From Bacteroidetes bacterium GWF2_35_48 (GTDB lineage: Bacteria > Bacteroidota > Bacteroidia > Bacteroidales > GWF2-35-48), in assembly GCA_001769125.1 (NCBI GenBank), contig MEOG01000096.1, positions 1-64,000 on the forward strand: 64,000 bases of DNA, written 5' to 3'. Of the stretch, positions 18,756 through 26,831 are shown in pieces. Below the pieces are notes generated by a model that ran no database searches, was not told the origin of the DNA, and saw nothing but the letters and a program-made list of their open reading frames with translations. A program made the position numbers and the translations under genes. The stretch's first letter is position 1. The number at the start of each line of letters is the position of its first letter.

Positions 18756-19229
18756 ATGAAAGCAGCCTCACTCAAAGAACTCAAGGAGGAACTTAAAACG
18801 CTGCATCCTTCAAAAATGCTGGATCTTTGCATGCATCTGGTAAAATACAAAAAGGAAAATAAGGAATTGTTATCATACCTCTTATTTGAAGTCGGCGATG
18901 AGCAATCGTACATTAAAGAAATAAAAATTCAGATTGAAGAGGAATTTGAAAATGTAAACAAATCAAATTTATATCTTGCAAAAAAAACGATTCGTAAAAT
19001 TCTTAGAATTACCAATAAATACATAAAATATTCAGGAGTAAAACAAACTGAAGTTGTTTTGCTCATTCACTTTTGTAAAAAAATAAAAGAAAGTAATTTA
19101 TCTTTAAAAGCGAACTCAGTACTGGGAAATCTTTACCAAAGACAAGTAATAAGAATTGAAAAAGCACTGGCTACTTTGCACGAAGATTTGCAGTACGATT
19201 ATGCAGAGGAAATAATGTTGCTGAAATAA
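18756..19229 (+). CDS. Conserved hypothetical helical protein
   Basis: A 157-residue, strongly helical, charged protein without signal peptide or membrane segment. It begins ASLKELKEELKTLHPSKMLDLC and has a repeated-helix look, with SYLLFEVGDEQSYIKEIK and a Lys/Arg-rich middle (KKTIRKILRITNKYIKYSG). I do not recognise a named family with confidence, though the pattern seems typical of a Bacteroidota-wide unknown. It starts 3 bases after ywbE. Confidence 0.65.
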   Translation: MKAASLKELKEELKTLHPSKMLDLCMHLVKYKKENKELLSYLLFEVGDEQSYIKEIKIQIEEEFENVNKSNLYLAKKTIRKILRITNKYIKYSGVKQTEVVLLIHFCKKIKESNLSLKANSVLGNLYQRQVIRIEKALATLHEDLQYDYAEEIMLLK

Positions 19230-19530
19230 AATTTAAATAATTAGTGTTTGATTCGCTCTCGTCTATGAGCAAGCAAGCAGACGGGTGTGGATATTGGATT
19301 TACGTAGAAACGTGCGTGAACGGGGAGATTTGCACCGATGGATACAGAATTTTGGAGTTGAGAAAAAATAATTTATGACATCCTGTCGCATCATAAAGTT
19401 AATCGTTCATAAAACAAATAAGGCATAAAATTTGATGGGCTACGGTGTTAAATTTTTCTTAAAATTATATTAATCACAAAATAGAAACAGAAAAAATTCG
19501 TTTGAATTAATGTTTTTAAAATAAAAATCT
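19230..19530. other. Gene-free spacer with a GCAAGCAGACG repeat remnant
   Basis: The only feature is CTCGTCTATGAGCAAGCAAGC AGACGGGTGTG (about 19257-19289), a relative of the GCAGGCAGACGAG hairpins at 59519-59755 and 62281-62340. The rest is A/T-rich leader for the DUF1573 gene. Confidence 0.4.
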
Positions 19531-19953
19531 ATGAAAAAAATTTATGTATTTCTGGCAGTGTTGTTAACCGGATTAGTATTAAATGTAAATGCTCAGCAAA
19601 AAAAAGGGCAGCTTGAAGGCGATAGTCCTGATCCTCAAATAAAATTTGAATTTCTTGAATACGATTTTGGCACTGTAAAAAAAGGCACTGACATGAAAAT
19701 TGATTTTAAATTTACGAATACAGGAAAATCTCCTCTTATTTTAAATAATGTGAAATCTTCCTGCGGTTGTACTACTCCCTCCTGGCCCAAAGAACCTATT
19801 GCTCCGGGTAAAGGAAACAGTATAAAAGTAGAATACGATTCAAAAAGAGTCGGTCCATTTACAAAATCAATCACAATTTCTACGAATGCAAAAACCCCCA
19901 GCATTGACATTATAATTAAAGGTACTGTTGAGGACGTGCATACAAAAAAATAA
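19531..19953 (+). CDS. Secreted DUF1573 protein
   Basis: The 140-residue protein has an N-terminal signal peptide ending NVNAQ and one DUF1573 domain: FEFLEYDFGTVKKGT, FKFTNTGKSPLILNNVKSSCGCTTPSWP, IAPGKGNSIKVEYDSK. This is an Ig-like (ASPM/SPD-2/Hydin-type) fold found in large numbers in Bacteroidota periplasmic proteins; no enzymatic function is known. It ends in a bidirectional terminator facing the converging SDR gene. Confidence 0.88.
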   Translation: MKKIYVFLAVLLTGLVLNVNAQQKKGQLEGDSPDPQIKFEFLEYDFGTVKKGTDMKIDFKFTNTGKSPLILNNVKSSCGCTTPSWPKEPIAPGKGNSIKVEYDSKRVGPFTKSITISTNAKTPSIDIIIKGTVEDVHTKK

Positions 19954-19955
19954 CA

Positions 19956-19985
19956 AAAAAAGAATCCATTGGATTCTTTTTTTTT
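19956..19985. terminator. Bidirectional terminator between converging genes
   Basis: AGAATCC (19961-19967) and GGATTCT (19971-19977) pair around a 3-base loop, flanked by A-run and T-run, suited to stop both strands. The T-run overlaps the last codons of the minus-strand SDR gene. Confidence 0.8.
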
Positions 19986-20796
19986 ACCTGAACATTTTAT
20001 TGATAATAAATCTGAAAAGGCAATGAGGCAATATTTTTCCTGAAAAAATAGTAAATCTTTCAAAACAGCCAACAGGATACCGAAGCTTGTTTGATTTAGA
20101 AATTGTGGCTTTAAAAATTATTTTTACAACAGAATCGGGATTTTTCCCTTTGTTCCCCATTGCATTCATTTTAGCAGTTACTTTGTTTATGTAATTGTCG
20201 TAGACTGTTGTTTCTTTGCTTGAAATAATATCCATCGAACGGGAATAGAAATCTGTTTTAATAGGACCCGGTTCAACAACTTTCACTTTTATATTAAAAG
20301 CGTTTAACTCATATTGCAATGATTCTGAAAAACCCTCTACTGCAAATTTTGTGGCATTGTAAAGACTCATGCCCGGAAAACCGCAATGTCCGGCAACAGA
20401 AGCAAGGTTAATTATGGTTCCGGATTTTTGAGCTCTGAAATAAGGAAGCACTGCTTGTGTCATATTCATTAACCCGAAAACATTCACATCAAATTGCTTT
20501 TTTATCTGCTCTGGTGTAGCAAGCTCAAATGCTCCACTGGCTGCATATCCCGCATTATTTACCAAAACATCAATTGTACCGAAAACTCTTATTGTTTCTT
20601 GCAAAGCTTCAGAAATTTGCATTTGATTTAGTACATCCAAAGGAAGCAATAATACATTTGAAAACTGCGTCAATTCTTTTTCCTTATCAGGATTACGCAT
20701 TGTTGCTGCTACATTCCAGCCTTTTCGTGCAAAATAAAGTGCAGTAGCTTTTCCAATTCCTGATGATGATCCGGTAATAAAAATTGTTTTTGCCAT
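19984..20796 (-). CDS. Short-chain dehydrogenase/reductase
   Basis: A 270-residue classical SDR. It has the nucleotide motif TGSSSGIG (8-15), the NNAG motif in VLVNNAGYAASGAFE, and the catalytic Ser plus Tyr-x3-Lys in NLASVAGHCGFPGMSLYNATKF near residue 150, followed by VEPGPIKTDFYSRS. These suit NADP-dependent reduction of an unknown carbonyl. The start at 20796 (MAKTIFITG) is chosen over the longer frame to 20934, which runs through a terminator hairpin. The C-terminal extension (about 230-270) is basic and hydrophobic, as in lipid-type SDRs. Confidence 0.88.
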   Translation of the reverse strand: MAKTIFITGSSSGIGKATALYFARKGWNVAATMRNPDKEKELTQFSNVLLLPLDVLNQMQISEALQETIRVFGTIDVLVNNAGYAASGAFELATPEQIKKQFDVNVFGLMNMTQAVLPYFRAQKSGTIINLASVAGHCGFPGMSLYNATKFAVEGFSESLQYELNAFNIKVKVVEPGPIKTDFYSRSMDIISSKETTVYDNYINKVTAKMNAMGNKGKNPDSVVKIIFKATISKSNKLRYPVGCFERFTIFSGKILPHCLFRFIINKMFR

Positions 20797-20800
20797 AAAA

Positions 20801-20830
20801 AAAGAAAAGGGAAACACAAGGCTTCCCTTT
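20801..20830 (-). terminator. Terminator after lemA
   Basis: On the minus strand AAAGGGAA pairs with TTCCCTTT around an 9-base loop and is followed by CTTTTTTT. It lies between the lemA stop (20852) and the SDR start (20796), so the two genes are probably separate units. Confidence 0.65.
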
Positions 20831-20851
20831 ATTAAATTACGTTTTGTTCCA

Positions 20852-21523
20852 TTAAAATTTAACTTTTGGGGCTTTATCCGCACCTTCTTCAGCCTTGAAA
20901 TACCCTTTGGCTTCAAAACCAAATAATCCGGCAAAAATATTTTTTGGAAATTTACGGATATACGTATTATAATCCTGCGCTACTTTATTAAAATTTCCAC
21001 GTTCAACAGCAATTTGGTTTTCTGTTGTTTCAAGCTGTTGCTGCAGATTCATGAACTGCGCATCTGCTTTCAGGTTCGGATATGCTTCCATAGAAACCAA
21101 TAATCGCGACAAAGAACTGTTCAGATTCCCCTGCGCTCCCTGAAATTGCTCAAATGATTTTTCATTCAGGTTATCAGCGCTAATATTAACCTGCGTAGCT
21201 TTTGCGCGGGCTTCAATTACTTCAACCAATGTTTTATTTTCGTGTCCGGCATAACCTTTTACTGTTTCAACAATATTTCCAATAAGATCATTCCTGCGCT
21301 GGAATAAATTTTCAACCTGCGCCCATTGCGTTTTTACTGCCTCTTCTTTTGTTACCATTGAATTGTAACTGGTATAAGCCATGATACCAAGAATGATAAA
21401 TAATACTACTAAAATTCCTATTATCATTCCTGCTCCCAGACAACCTGAACCTTTAACTTTTGCCCTGCCATCTAATTGCTGATAATTAGATGAACGACCA
21501 TCTATCTGATTATTCATATTCAT
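20852..21523 (-). CDS. lemA: LemA family protein
   Basis: The 223-residue protein has one N-terminal transmembrane helix (GAGMIIGILVVLFIILGIMAY) after a short Ser/Gly-rich tail and then the LemA domain: EEAVKTQWAQVENLFQRRNDLI, ETVKGYAGHEN, and LKADAQFMNLQQQLETTENQI, IAVERGNFNKVAQDYNTYIR. LemA proteins have a membrane anchor and a long helical periplasmic or cytoplasmic domain; their role is unclear. A TACATTTG box on the minus strand (21549-21542) could be its -7 element. Confidence 0.93.
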   Translation of the reverse strand: MNMNNQIDGRSSNYQQLDGRAKVKGSGCLGAGMIIGILVVLFIILGIMAYTSYNSMVTKEEAVKTQWAQVENLFQRRNDLIGNIVETVKGYAGHENKTLVEVIEARAKATQVNISADNLNEKSFEQFQGAQGNLNSSLSRLLVSMEAYPNLKADAQFMNLQQQLETTENQIAVERGNFNKVAQDYNTYIRKFPKNIFAGLFGFEAKGYFKAEEGADKAPKVKF

Positions 21524-21624
21524 TTTTTTAAATTAATGCAACAAATGTAATACAAATTATACAAAAATAAAATGTTTCTAAAATGATAATTCCTATTTCG
21601 TAACCTGACAGCCGAAAGCATGCA

Positions 21625-21692
21625 GGCTGGTTCGTAATTCCTAATTCGTAATTCCTAATTCCCAATTCCTAATTCCCAATTCCTAATTCCCC
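21625..21692. repeat. AATTCCTAATTC / AATTCCCAATTCC tandem tract
   Basis: Twelve- to fourteen-base units of AATTCCTAATTC(G/C) alternate with AATTCCCAATTC. The tract straddles the 3' end of pyrD, so its reverse complement encodes the last residues of PyrD (RNWELGIGN). Confidence 0.75.
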
Positions 21693-22704
21693 TACATATC
21701 CCCCGAGCCAATCCCGGTCCCTCATATATAAAACCGCTATAAATCTGAACTAAAGACGCTCCTGCTTTTAATTTCTCTTTTGCATCTTGAGGCTTAATAA
21801 TTCCTCCCACACCAATAATGGGAAATTCCGGTTCAAGTTTTTTTCTAAGAAAGCGAATAACTTCATTAGAGCGCTCCTGTAAAGGCTTTCCGCTAAGACC
21901 GCCATTGCCAATCTTAACGATTTCATCATCCGACAGAGAAAGTCCGCTTCTTGTTGTGGTAGTATTTGTAGCAACAATTCCGTCAATTTTAGTTGTTTGA
22001 ACAATTTCAATAATTTCATCAAGTTGGTCAGAATTCAGATCAGGAGCTATTTTTAACAAAATGGGTTTTGATTGTTTTTTGGTAGCATTAATAGATTGTA
22101 ATTTTTCAAGAATAGCAATAAGCGCATCTTTATCCTGTAATTTATGAAGGTCTTTAATATTCGGACAACTTACGTTCACAACAAAATAATCAACATATTC
22201 ATGCAAAGCATTAAAGCAAAAAACATAATCATGAATCGCGTCTTCATTTGAAGTTAAAGTGTTCTTGCCAATATTTCCGCCAATAATCAAATTGTCTTTT
22301 CTGTTTTTTAGTCTTTCAACAGCTTGCTCAACTCCCAGGTTGTTAAACCCCATTCTGTTTATCAAAGCTTGATCTTTCACGAGCCGAAACAATCGGGGCT
22401 TCGGATTTCCTGTTTGTGGTTTTGGAGTTACGGTACCAATTTCAATGAAGCCAAATCCAAATACAGAAAGCTCACGAAATGCTTTCGCATCTTTATCTAG
22501 CCCTGCTGCAAGACCAACAGGATTCGGAAATTTTATGCCGAAAAATTCTCTTTCCAAAGAAGATGATTTCACTCGGTACAAGGCTTTCAAAACAAACAGC
22601 AATCCCGGTATAAAAGAAATAAAACGAAGCATTGAAAAAATAAGGTAATGGGCAGCCTCGGGATTTAAACAAAATAAAACAGGGCGGATGAATATTTTAT
22701 ACAT
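21655..22704 (-). CDS. pyrD: Quinone-dependent dihydroorotate dehydrogenase (class 2)
   Basis: PyrD oxidises dihydroorotate to orotate with FMN and passes electrons to quinone in the membrane. The 349-residue protein shows the class 2 N-terminal membrane-associated helices ([20 protein letters not shown]), [40 protein letters not shown], the catalytic-base Ser in [12 protein letters not shown], and LLKIAPDLN with [10 protein letters not shown]. The last ten residues are encoded by the AATTCCC repeat tract, so the C-terminus is extended beyond the usual ending. A class 2 enzyme suggests a quinone pool and respiration. Confidence 0.95.
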   Translation of the reverse strand: MYKIFIRPVLFCLNPEAAHYLIFSMLRFISFIPGLLFVLKALYRVKSSSLEREFFGIKFPNPVGLAAGLDKDAKAFRELSVFGFGFIEIGTVTPKPQTGNPKPRLFRLVKDQALINRMGFNNLGVEQAVERLKNRKDNLIIGGNIGKNTLTSNEDAIHDYVFCFNALHEYVDYFVVNVSCPNIKDLHKLQDKDALIAILEKLQSINATKKQSKPILLKIAPDLNSDQLDEIIEIVQTTKIDGIVATNTTTTRSGLSLSDDEIVKIGNGGLSGKPLQERSNEVIRFLRKKLEPEFPIIGVGGIIKPQDAKEKLKAGASLVQIYSGFIYEGPGLARGICRGIRNWELGIGN

Positions 22705-22989
22705 TATATTTTTATTGACTTTATGAACTAATAGCTATGATTATTTTATGCAAAACTAAACCAAAAAATCAAAATCACATATATCCGGGATATTTTAGTC
22801 TGTATAATTCATGAACTTTAATAATGGTGTTGCATTTACAGGTTGCAAGTAAAATATTGAAAGATCAAATATCATTGAATACAACATGAAACCTGCAACT
22901 TGAAACAAAGGGTAGAAGTTTACGAATTAAATAAGTTTGATTTACTTCTAAAAAAAATATTACTATTTTCGCAGGCTAATAATAAATAG

Positions 22990-23883
22990 ATGATGTTTCG
23001 TTTTACAATAATAATATGTATTTTTCTTTTTTCTTCTTCTTTAAATTTTAATGCAACCCCTCCACAAAAAGGGAAGAAGCAAACCCAGAAAAAAAAAGCA
23101 GGAAAAAAAACTACAAAATCTACAATTAAATGGAAAAGTCTTTCCGAAGGTTTGGATTATGCTGAAATCAAAGCGCCAGTCTATTCCCGCGTAAACGATA
23201 ACCTTATTACAGCCCTGAAAATTAATCCGAAATTTTACAAATTTGAACTTGCAAGCTCCTCTGAAAACGATTCAGTAGAATACACTGTTCAGGATTGGTG
23301 CGCATTAAAAGGTCTTACCGCCGGAATTAATGCCTGTATGTACAAATTAAAGCAAGACCAAACCAGCATGGGATTCATGAAAAATTATAATCATTACAAC
23401 AATCCCGAATTCCGCCATGTTTACCGTGCAATGCTTGCTTTCAACCGAATTGACAATTCAGTACCCGAATTTATGATTATTGATCTCGACCACGACGATT
23501 GGAAGCATTTAGCACCCAAGTACAACACATTTGTTCAAAATATAAAAATGGTAGACGCTAACGGCAAACGTTCTTCATGGAAAAAAAAGAAAGGACTCAG
23601 AAGCAGCATGGTTGTTATGGCTACAGATGCAGACAACAATGTACTTTTTCTTTTTACCCGCTCTCCTTACTCAATTGATGTTTTCTCTTCAATGCTGTTA
23701 TCGCTTCCCTTAGACATTAAACGCGCTGCTTACCTCGAAGGTGGTCCCGAATCTTCTTTTTATGTTAATACAAAAGATACACTTGTTGAAAAAGTAGGCA
23801 GCTATGTTTACCCGGGATGGACAACCGACCTGAACAAAGAATTCCGGAAACTGCCGAATATTATTGGGGTGAAGAAAAAGTGA
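22990..23883 (+). CDS. Secreted phosphodiester glycosidase (NAGPA-like) family protein
   Basis: The 297-residue protein has a signal peptide (ICIFLFSSSLNFNATP) followed by a Lys-rich linker with QKGKKQTQKKKAGKK. The main domain contains TVQDWCALKGLTAGINACMYK, LRSSMVVMATDADNNVLFLFTR and the late glycine-rich YLEGGPESSFYV. That last block corresponds to the conserved LDGGGSSSLYV region of NAGPA/DUF2233 proteins, although here Glu and Pro replace family residues. Activity on a phosphodiester-linked sugar is inferred and not certain. Either of two adjacent ATGs could be the start. The gene stands alone. Confidence 0.75.
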   Translation: MMFRFTIIICIFLFSSSLNFNATPPQKGKKQTQKKKAGKKTTKSTIKWKSLSEGLDYAEIKAPVYSRVNDNLITALKINPKFYKFELASSSENDSVEYTVQDWCALKGLTAGINACMYKLKQDQTSMGFMKNYNHYNNPEFRHVYRAMLAFNRIDNSVPEFMIIDLDHDDWKHLAPKYNTFVQNIKMVDANGKRSSWKKKKGLRSSMVVMATDADNNVLFLFTRSPYSIDVFSSMLLSLPLDIKRAAYLEGGPESSFYVNTKDTLVEKVGSYVYPGWTTDLNKEFRKLPNIIGVKKK

Positions 23884-24028
23884 AATGGATGTAATGTAAA
23901 ATGTTTTTTTTATTAATTTTAAAAAACCTTTGACTTATATCATTTTCTCACATGACATAAATTTTACAAAACATAAGCCTTATTATTTTTGTTTTGAGTA
24001 TTTTTGCTCAATGAATTTTACTAAAAAT

Positions 24029-24059
24029 TTTGCAAAATAATAATTTTATATTATATTTG
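24029..24059 (+). promoter_or_regulatory. Promoter of the chaperone-like gene
   Basis: TTTG (24029-24032), a 19-base spacer and TATATTTG (24052-24059) are a full consensus match, 21 bases before the ATG at 24081. Confidence 0.7.
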
Positions 24060-24080
24060 CCTTAAAGATTCACGTGCGCT

Positions 24081-24911
24081 ATGAAAAGGATTTTGTTGAT
24101 AATAAGTTTTTTAGGATGGAATTTTTTAGGGTTTTCACAGATTGCAAATCCAGATATTTCAGATGACGGAATGGGCATAGCAGTTTCTCCTTCTTCTATG
24201 CATTTAAGTATTAAACCGGGAAAAACTGAAATCAAGGAGGTTTCTATTACAAATGACACAAAAAAAATAATAAAATTCAATGTCGGCTTTAGCGATTTTA
24301 TAATGGGGACAAATGGCAAACCAAGTAGCTGCGAAAGTTCCAATAAATATGCACTTTCTAAGTATATCACAGTAACACCTACTTATTTTGAACTTAAAGC
24401 TGGAGAAAAAAGAAAAATTAAAGTGATGGTTTCTATACCTGACACAGCTTTTTTTGCAGCATGGACTATTCTTACAATTGACCAAAGCTATGACAGACCA
24501 AAATTAGATGTTCAGGGAAATGATAAAACAATTGCTATGGGTGTTGTTAACACAATGGGATTTGGCGTGTATATTTATCAAAACCCCCCGAATGTTACAG
24601 TTAATAATGTTGAAATTGAGAAATTTACTTTCGAAACGGTTGATAGTTTAAAATTATTAATTTTGAATGTAAAAAATATTGGTGATGGAATTGGATATTC
24701 TTCTACTTACGTAGATTTAACTAATTTATCAACCGGAAAAATCACTAAACTTTATGCGAAAAAATTTACTATTTTACCACAGTATACAAGGTTTTTGAAA
24801 TTTGTAATCCCCGCTGACATTGAAAAAGGGAAATATTCTGCGGTCGGTGTTTTAGATTTTGGAAGTAAAGAAGAAATAAAAGCAGCAGAAATTGAATTTG
24901 AAATTCCGTAA
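24081..24911 (+). CDS. PapD-like periplasmic chaperone
   Basis: A 276-residue exported protein with signal peptide (ILLIISFLGWNFLGFSQ) and two Ig-like domains. The first has the PapD-type framework: GIAVSPSSMHLSIKPG, EVSITNDTKK, YFELKAGEKRKIKVMVSIPDT, then a long strand MGVVNTMGFGVYIYQNPPNVTV. The second has LLILNVKNIGDGIGYSSTYVDL and LKFVIPADIEKGKYSAVGVLDFG. Classical FGS/FGL chaperones are about 230 residues; this is longer. Its neighbours are two secreted subunit-like proteins and a large barrel protein, which fits a pilus-chaperone role. The last 51 bases are duplicated at 25586-25636. Alternative: a general surface-protein carrier of the DUF916 type. Confidence 0.65.
   Translation: MKRILLIISFLGWNFLGFSQIANPDISDDGMGIAVSPSSMHLSIKPGKTEIKEVSITNDTKKIIKFNVGFSDFIMGTNGKPSSCESSNKYALSKYITVTPTYFELKAGEKRKIKVMVSIPDTAFFAAWTILTIDQSYDRPKLDVQGNDKTIAMGVVNTMGFGVYIYQNPPNVTVNNVEIEKFTFETVDSLKLLILNVKNIGDGIGYSSTYVDLTNLSTGKITKLYAKKFTILPQYTRFLKFVIPADIEKGKYSAVGVLDFGSKEEIKAAEIEFEIP
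24855..24905. repeat. 51-bp perfect direct repeat, copy 1
   Basis: Identical to 25586-25636. This copy is the 3' end of the chaperone gene (encoding DFGSKEEIKAAEIEFEI). The pair flanks the toxin-antitoxin module, with 680 bases between the copies. Confidence 0.95.
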
Positions 24912-24924
24912 TATAAAAATTATT

Positions 24925-25146
24925 ATGACAGCATATAGCAATATAATAAAAATCAATCCAAATAAAAGATTTGGGAAACCTTGTATTCGTGAGACACGAA
25001 TTACTGTTTATGACGTTCTCAAATATTTGGCATCAGGAATGCAAATTGAACAAATAATTGATGATTTCCCTGAATTAACAAAGGAGGATATTTCCGCATG
25101 TTTGGCATTTGCAGCCGACCGGGAACATAAACTGCAATACGCATGA
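24925..25146 (+). CDS. DUF433 antitoxin-like protein
   Basis: The 73-residue protein has the full DUF433 pattern: NPNKRFGKPCIRETRITVYDVLKYLASGM, then IEQIIDDFPELTKEDISACLAFAAD. DUF433 proteins are DNA-binding antitoxin-like partners of DUF5615 genes. It begins 13 bases after the chaperone stop and its stop overlaps the next start by 4 bases (ATGA), so translation is coupled to the toxin. The ATG at 24925 is preferred over an upstream in-frame start inside the chaperone gene. Confidence 0.85.
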   Translation: MTAYSNIIKINPNKRFGKPCIRETRITVYDVLKYLASGMQIEQIIDDFPELTKEDISACLAFAADREHKLQYA

Positions 25147-25484
25147 AAATTTTATTTGACCAGAATATTTCGTACAAAATTGCCAATAAACTCAAAAAAT
25201 TATACCCAGAGGCAAGACATGTCCGGCACGTAGGATTGGAAGACAAAGAAGATTATGAAATATGGGAATACGCTAAATCGAATGGGTTTGCAATTGCTAC
25301 GTTCGACTCTGATTATTATGATATAGCATTGGTCAAGGGAAGTCCTCCGAAAATAATTTGGCTAAGAACCGGCAATCTTAGTACAGATGAGATATCTGCT
25401 TTATTTCAAAAAGATTACGAGCTGCTAAAAGCGTTTCTAACTAATAAAGATTTTTTCGAAGTAAGTTGTATTATAATGACCTGA
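25143..25484 (+). CDS. DUF5615 PIN-like toxin candidate
   Basis: The 113-residue protein starts KILFDQNISYKIANKLKKLYP, where the Asp6 of FDQN is the first acidic residue of the PIN/Mut7-C fold, followed by ARHVRHVGLEDKEDYEIWEYAKSNGFAIATFDSDYYDIAL (acidic pair in TFDSD) and IIWLRTGN. These fit DUF5615. With the DUF433 gene it forms a typical type II toxin-antitoxin-like pair. Nuclease activity is predicted by family only. Confidence 0.85.
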   Translation: MKILFDQNISYKIANKLKKLYPEARHVRHVGLEDKEDYEIWEYAKSNGFAIATFDSDYYDIALVKGSPPKIIWLRTGNLSTDEISALFQKDYELLKAFLTNKDFFEVSCIIMT

Positions 25485-25585
25485 TAATAAAAATTAATAT
25501 ATCAGAACACACTTTAAAACGTGCAAAAGAACATGGAACGAAATAAAATTTAAAGAGTTTACGGTTAATATTAAAGCAACAGTTT

Positions 25586-25636
25586 GATTTTGGAAGTAAA
25601 GAAGAAATAAAAGCAGCAGAAATTGAATTTGAAATT
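25586..25636. repeat. 51-bp perfect direct repeat, copy 2
   Basis: Identical to 24855-24905, a fragment of the chaperone 3' end. Read in frame it would end EIEFEIL followed by TGA. The interval 25485-25585 is gene-free; one frame reads through NEIKFKEFTVNIKATV to a stop, which may be residue of an older gene. Confidence 0.95.
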
Positions 25637-25713
25637 TTATGAAACATTTTGAAATAAAAAAAGTATAAATTAATGAAACCATAAATTTAATAACGGGGGA
25701 TATTGTTTGTTTT

Positions 25714-25744
25714 TTTGTACGAAAGTTGTGAAGCACAATTTTTG
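25714..25744 (+). promoter_or_regulatory. Near-consensus promoter of the main subunit-like gene
   Basis: TTTG (25714-25717), 19 bases, then AATTTTTG (25737-25744), one base off TAnnTTTG. A 65-base leader follows to the ATG at 25810. Confidence 0.4.
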
Positions 25745-25809
25745 CACATGCACTCCTTGGCAAAACAAAGGATTTAAATTGTTTATTTATTAACTAAATT
25801 TTATAAGCT

Positions 25810-26616
25810 ATGAAAAAATTATTATTATTTTTAACAATTGTTGGTTTTATCTCCTCTGCAAATGCGCAGTTGATAGATGAAAAAAATGTAACTGTAACTA
25901 TGGAATTACAACCCATTTTGCAATTGAACATGACTACTCCAGATCACGTTGAATTTGTATTTGATGACATTCGTGAATACTACAGTGGTATTATTAAATA
26001 TGGAGCTACTATTTTAAAAGTTTCTTCTACTGTTAACTGGGACTTATATGCTGTTGGTACTTCTACTACAGGTACTGTTGCCGGTCAGGTTGTTTGGGAT
26101 AATCAAATATCTTACTCAACAGCTGCTGCTGTTAACTCCGTAAATGAAATCCCAATCAGCGCATTAGAATTACATCAATATGAACCCAATAACTGTGTAA
26201 CTGGTACTGGTACATGGGATGATTATTCTACTGCTTTTCCGATAGCTACCGGTTTTGTTGCTGGTCAAAATAGTATTTTTGAAAGTACAACACCTTATAC
26301 TGCTCCCGGAGCAGGTGAAAAATACATTCAGGGTATGTTTGGTGTCCGCGATGTTGTTCTTGGTGATGAACAAGGCGCATTAGCAGGTAGTTATCTGACT
26401 GCAGGTTCAACTCTTCCTACAGACTATTATTATGTAATTGACTATCGTATTCTACCCGGTCTTCCAGCTGTATTTCCTGCTGCAGGATTAAATGACGGAA
26501 CTGCGCATTCATTAGATATTTTCCCTGCTGCTGCTGTTCTTACAAATCCAAGCCGCTATGCAGAACCTGGTGTTTATACAATGAACGTAAAGTATGTTCT
26601 GTTAGAAGACCAATGA
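25810..26616 (+). CDS. Secreted subunit-like protein A (possible pilin-type surface protein)
   Basis: The 268-residue protein has a clean signal peptide (LLLFLTIVGFISSANAQ). The mature part is beta-rich and low in charge. It shares two blocks with the next gene: a VEFVFDDIREYYSG strand-turn early on, and a VIDYRILPGLP...EPGVYTMNVKYVLLEDQ end with alternating hydrophobic residues. The mature N-terminus VTVTMELQPILQLNM also alternates, as donor strands do. I recognise no named family; a shared Ig-like subunit fold is an inference. It has its own near-consensus promoter and a strong terminator, so it may be made in larger amounts than its neighbours. Confidence 0.6.
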   Translation: MKKLLLFLTIVGFISSANAQLIDEKNVTVTMELQPILQLNMTTPDHVEFVFDDIREYYSGIIKYGATILKVSSTVNWDLYAVGTSTTGTVAGQVVWDNQISYSTAAAVNSVNEIPISALELHQYEPNNCVTGTGTWDDYSTAFPIATGFVAGQNSIFESTTPYTAPGAGEKYIQGMFGVRDVVLGDEQGALAGSYLTAGSTLPTDYYYVIDYRILPGLPAVFPAAGLNDGTAHSLDIFPAAAVLTNPSRYAEPGVYTMNVKYVLLEDQ

Positions 26617-26635
26617 TTCTATTTTAATTCAGGTC

Positions 26636-26673
26636 AAAAAAGCTTATCCTAAATGGATAGGCTTTTTTTCTTT
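26636..26673 (+). terminator. Strong terminator after subunit-like gene A
   Basis: AAAAAAGC-TTATCC and GGATA-GGCTTTTTTT form a stem around TAAAT, followed by T-run. It insulates gene A from the downstream gene, although both may be co-regulated. Confidence 0.75.
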
Positions 26674-26831
26674 TATTTTCCTGCCTAAGATGAAAAATCT
26701 GATTAGCTTTAAGAAAAAATTGTTTGTGTTTGTTTAAGCGAAATTTTAATTGGGTATAAATTTCCAATATAAAACTTTATATAATATATAATTTTATTAT
26801 TTTAGCAGGTTAATATTTTATTTTTGTTCAT

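Noticed and set aside
25494-25763. 89-codon hydrophobic frame on the minus strand
   Set aside because: It overlaps copy 2 of the 51-bp repeat and the promoter region of gene A, with A/T-rich codons only.
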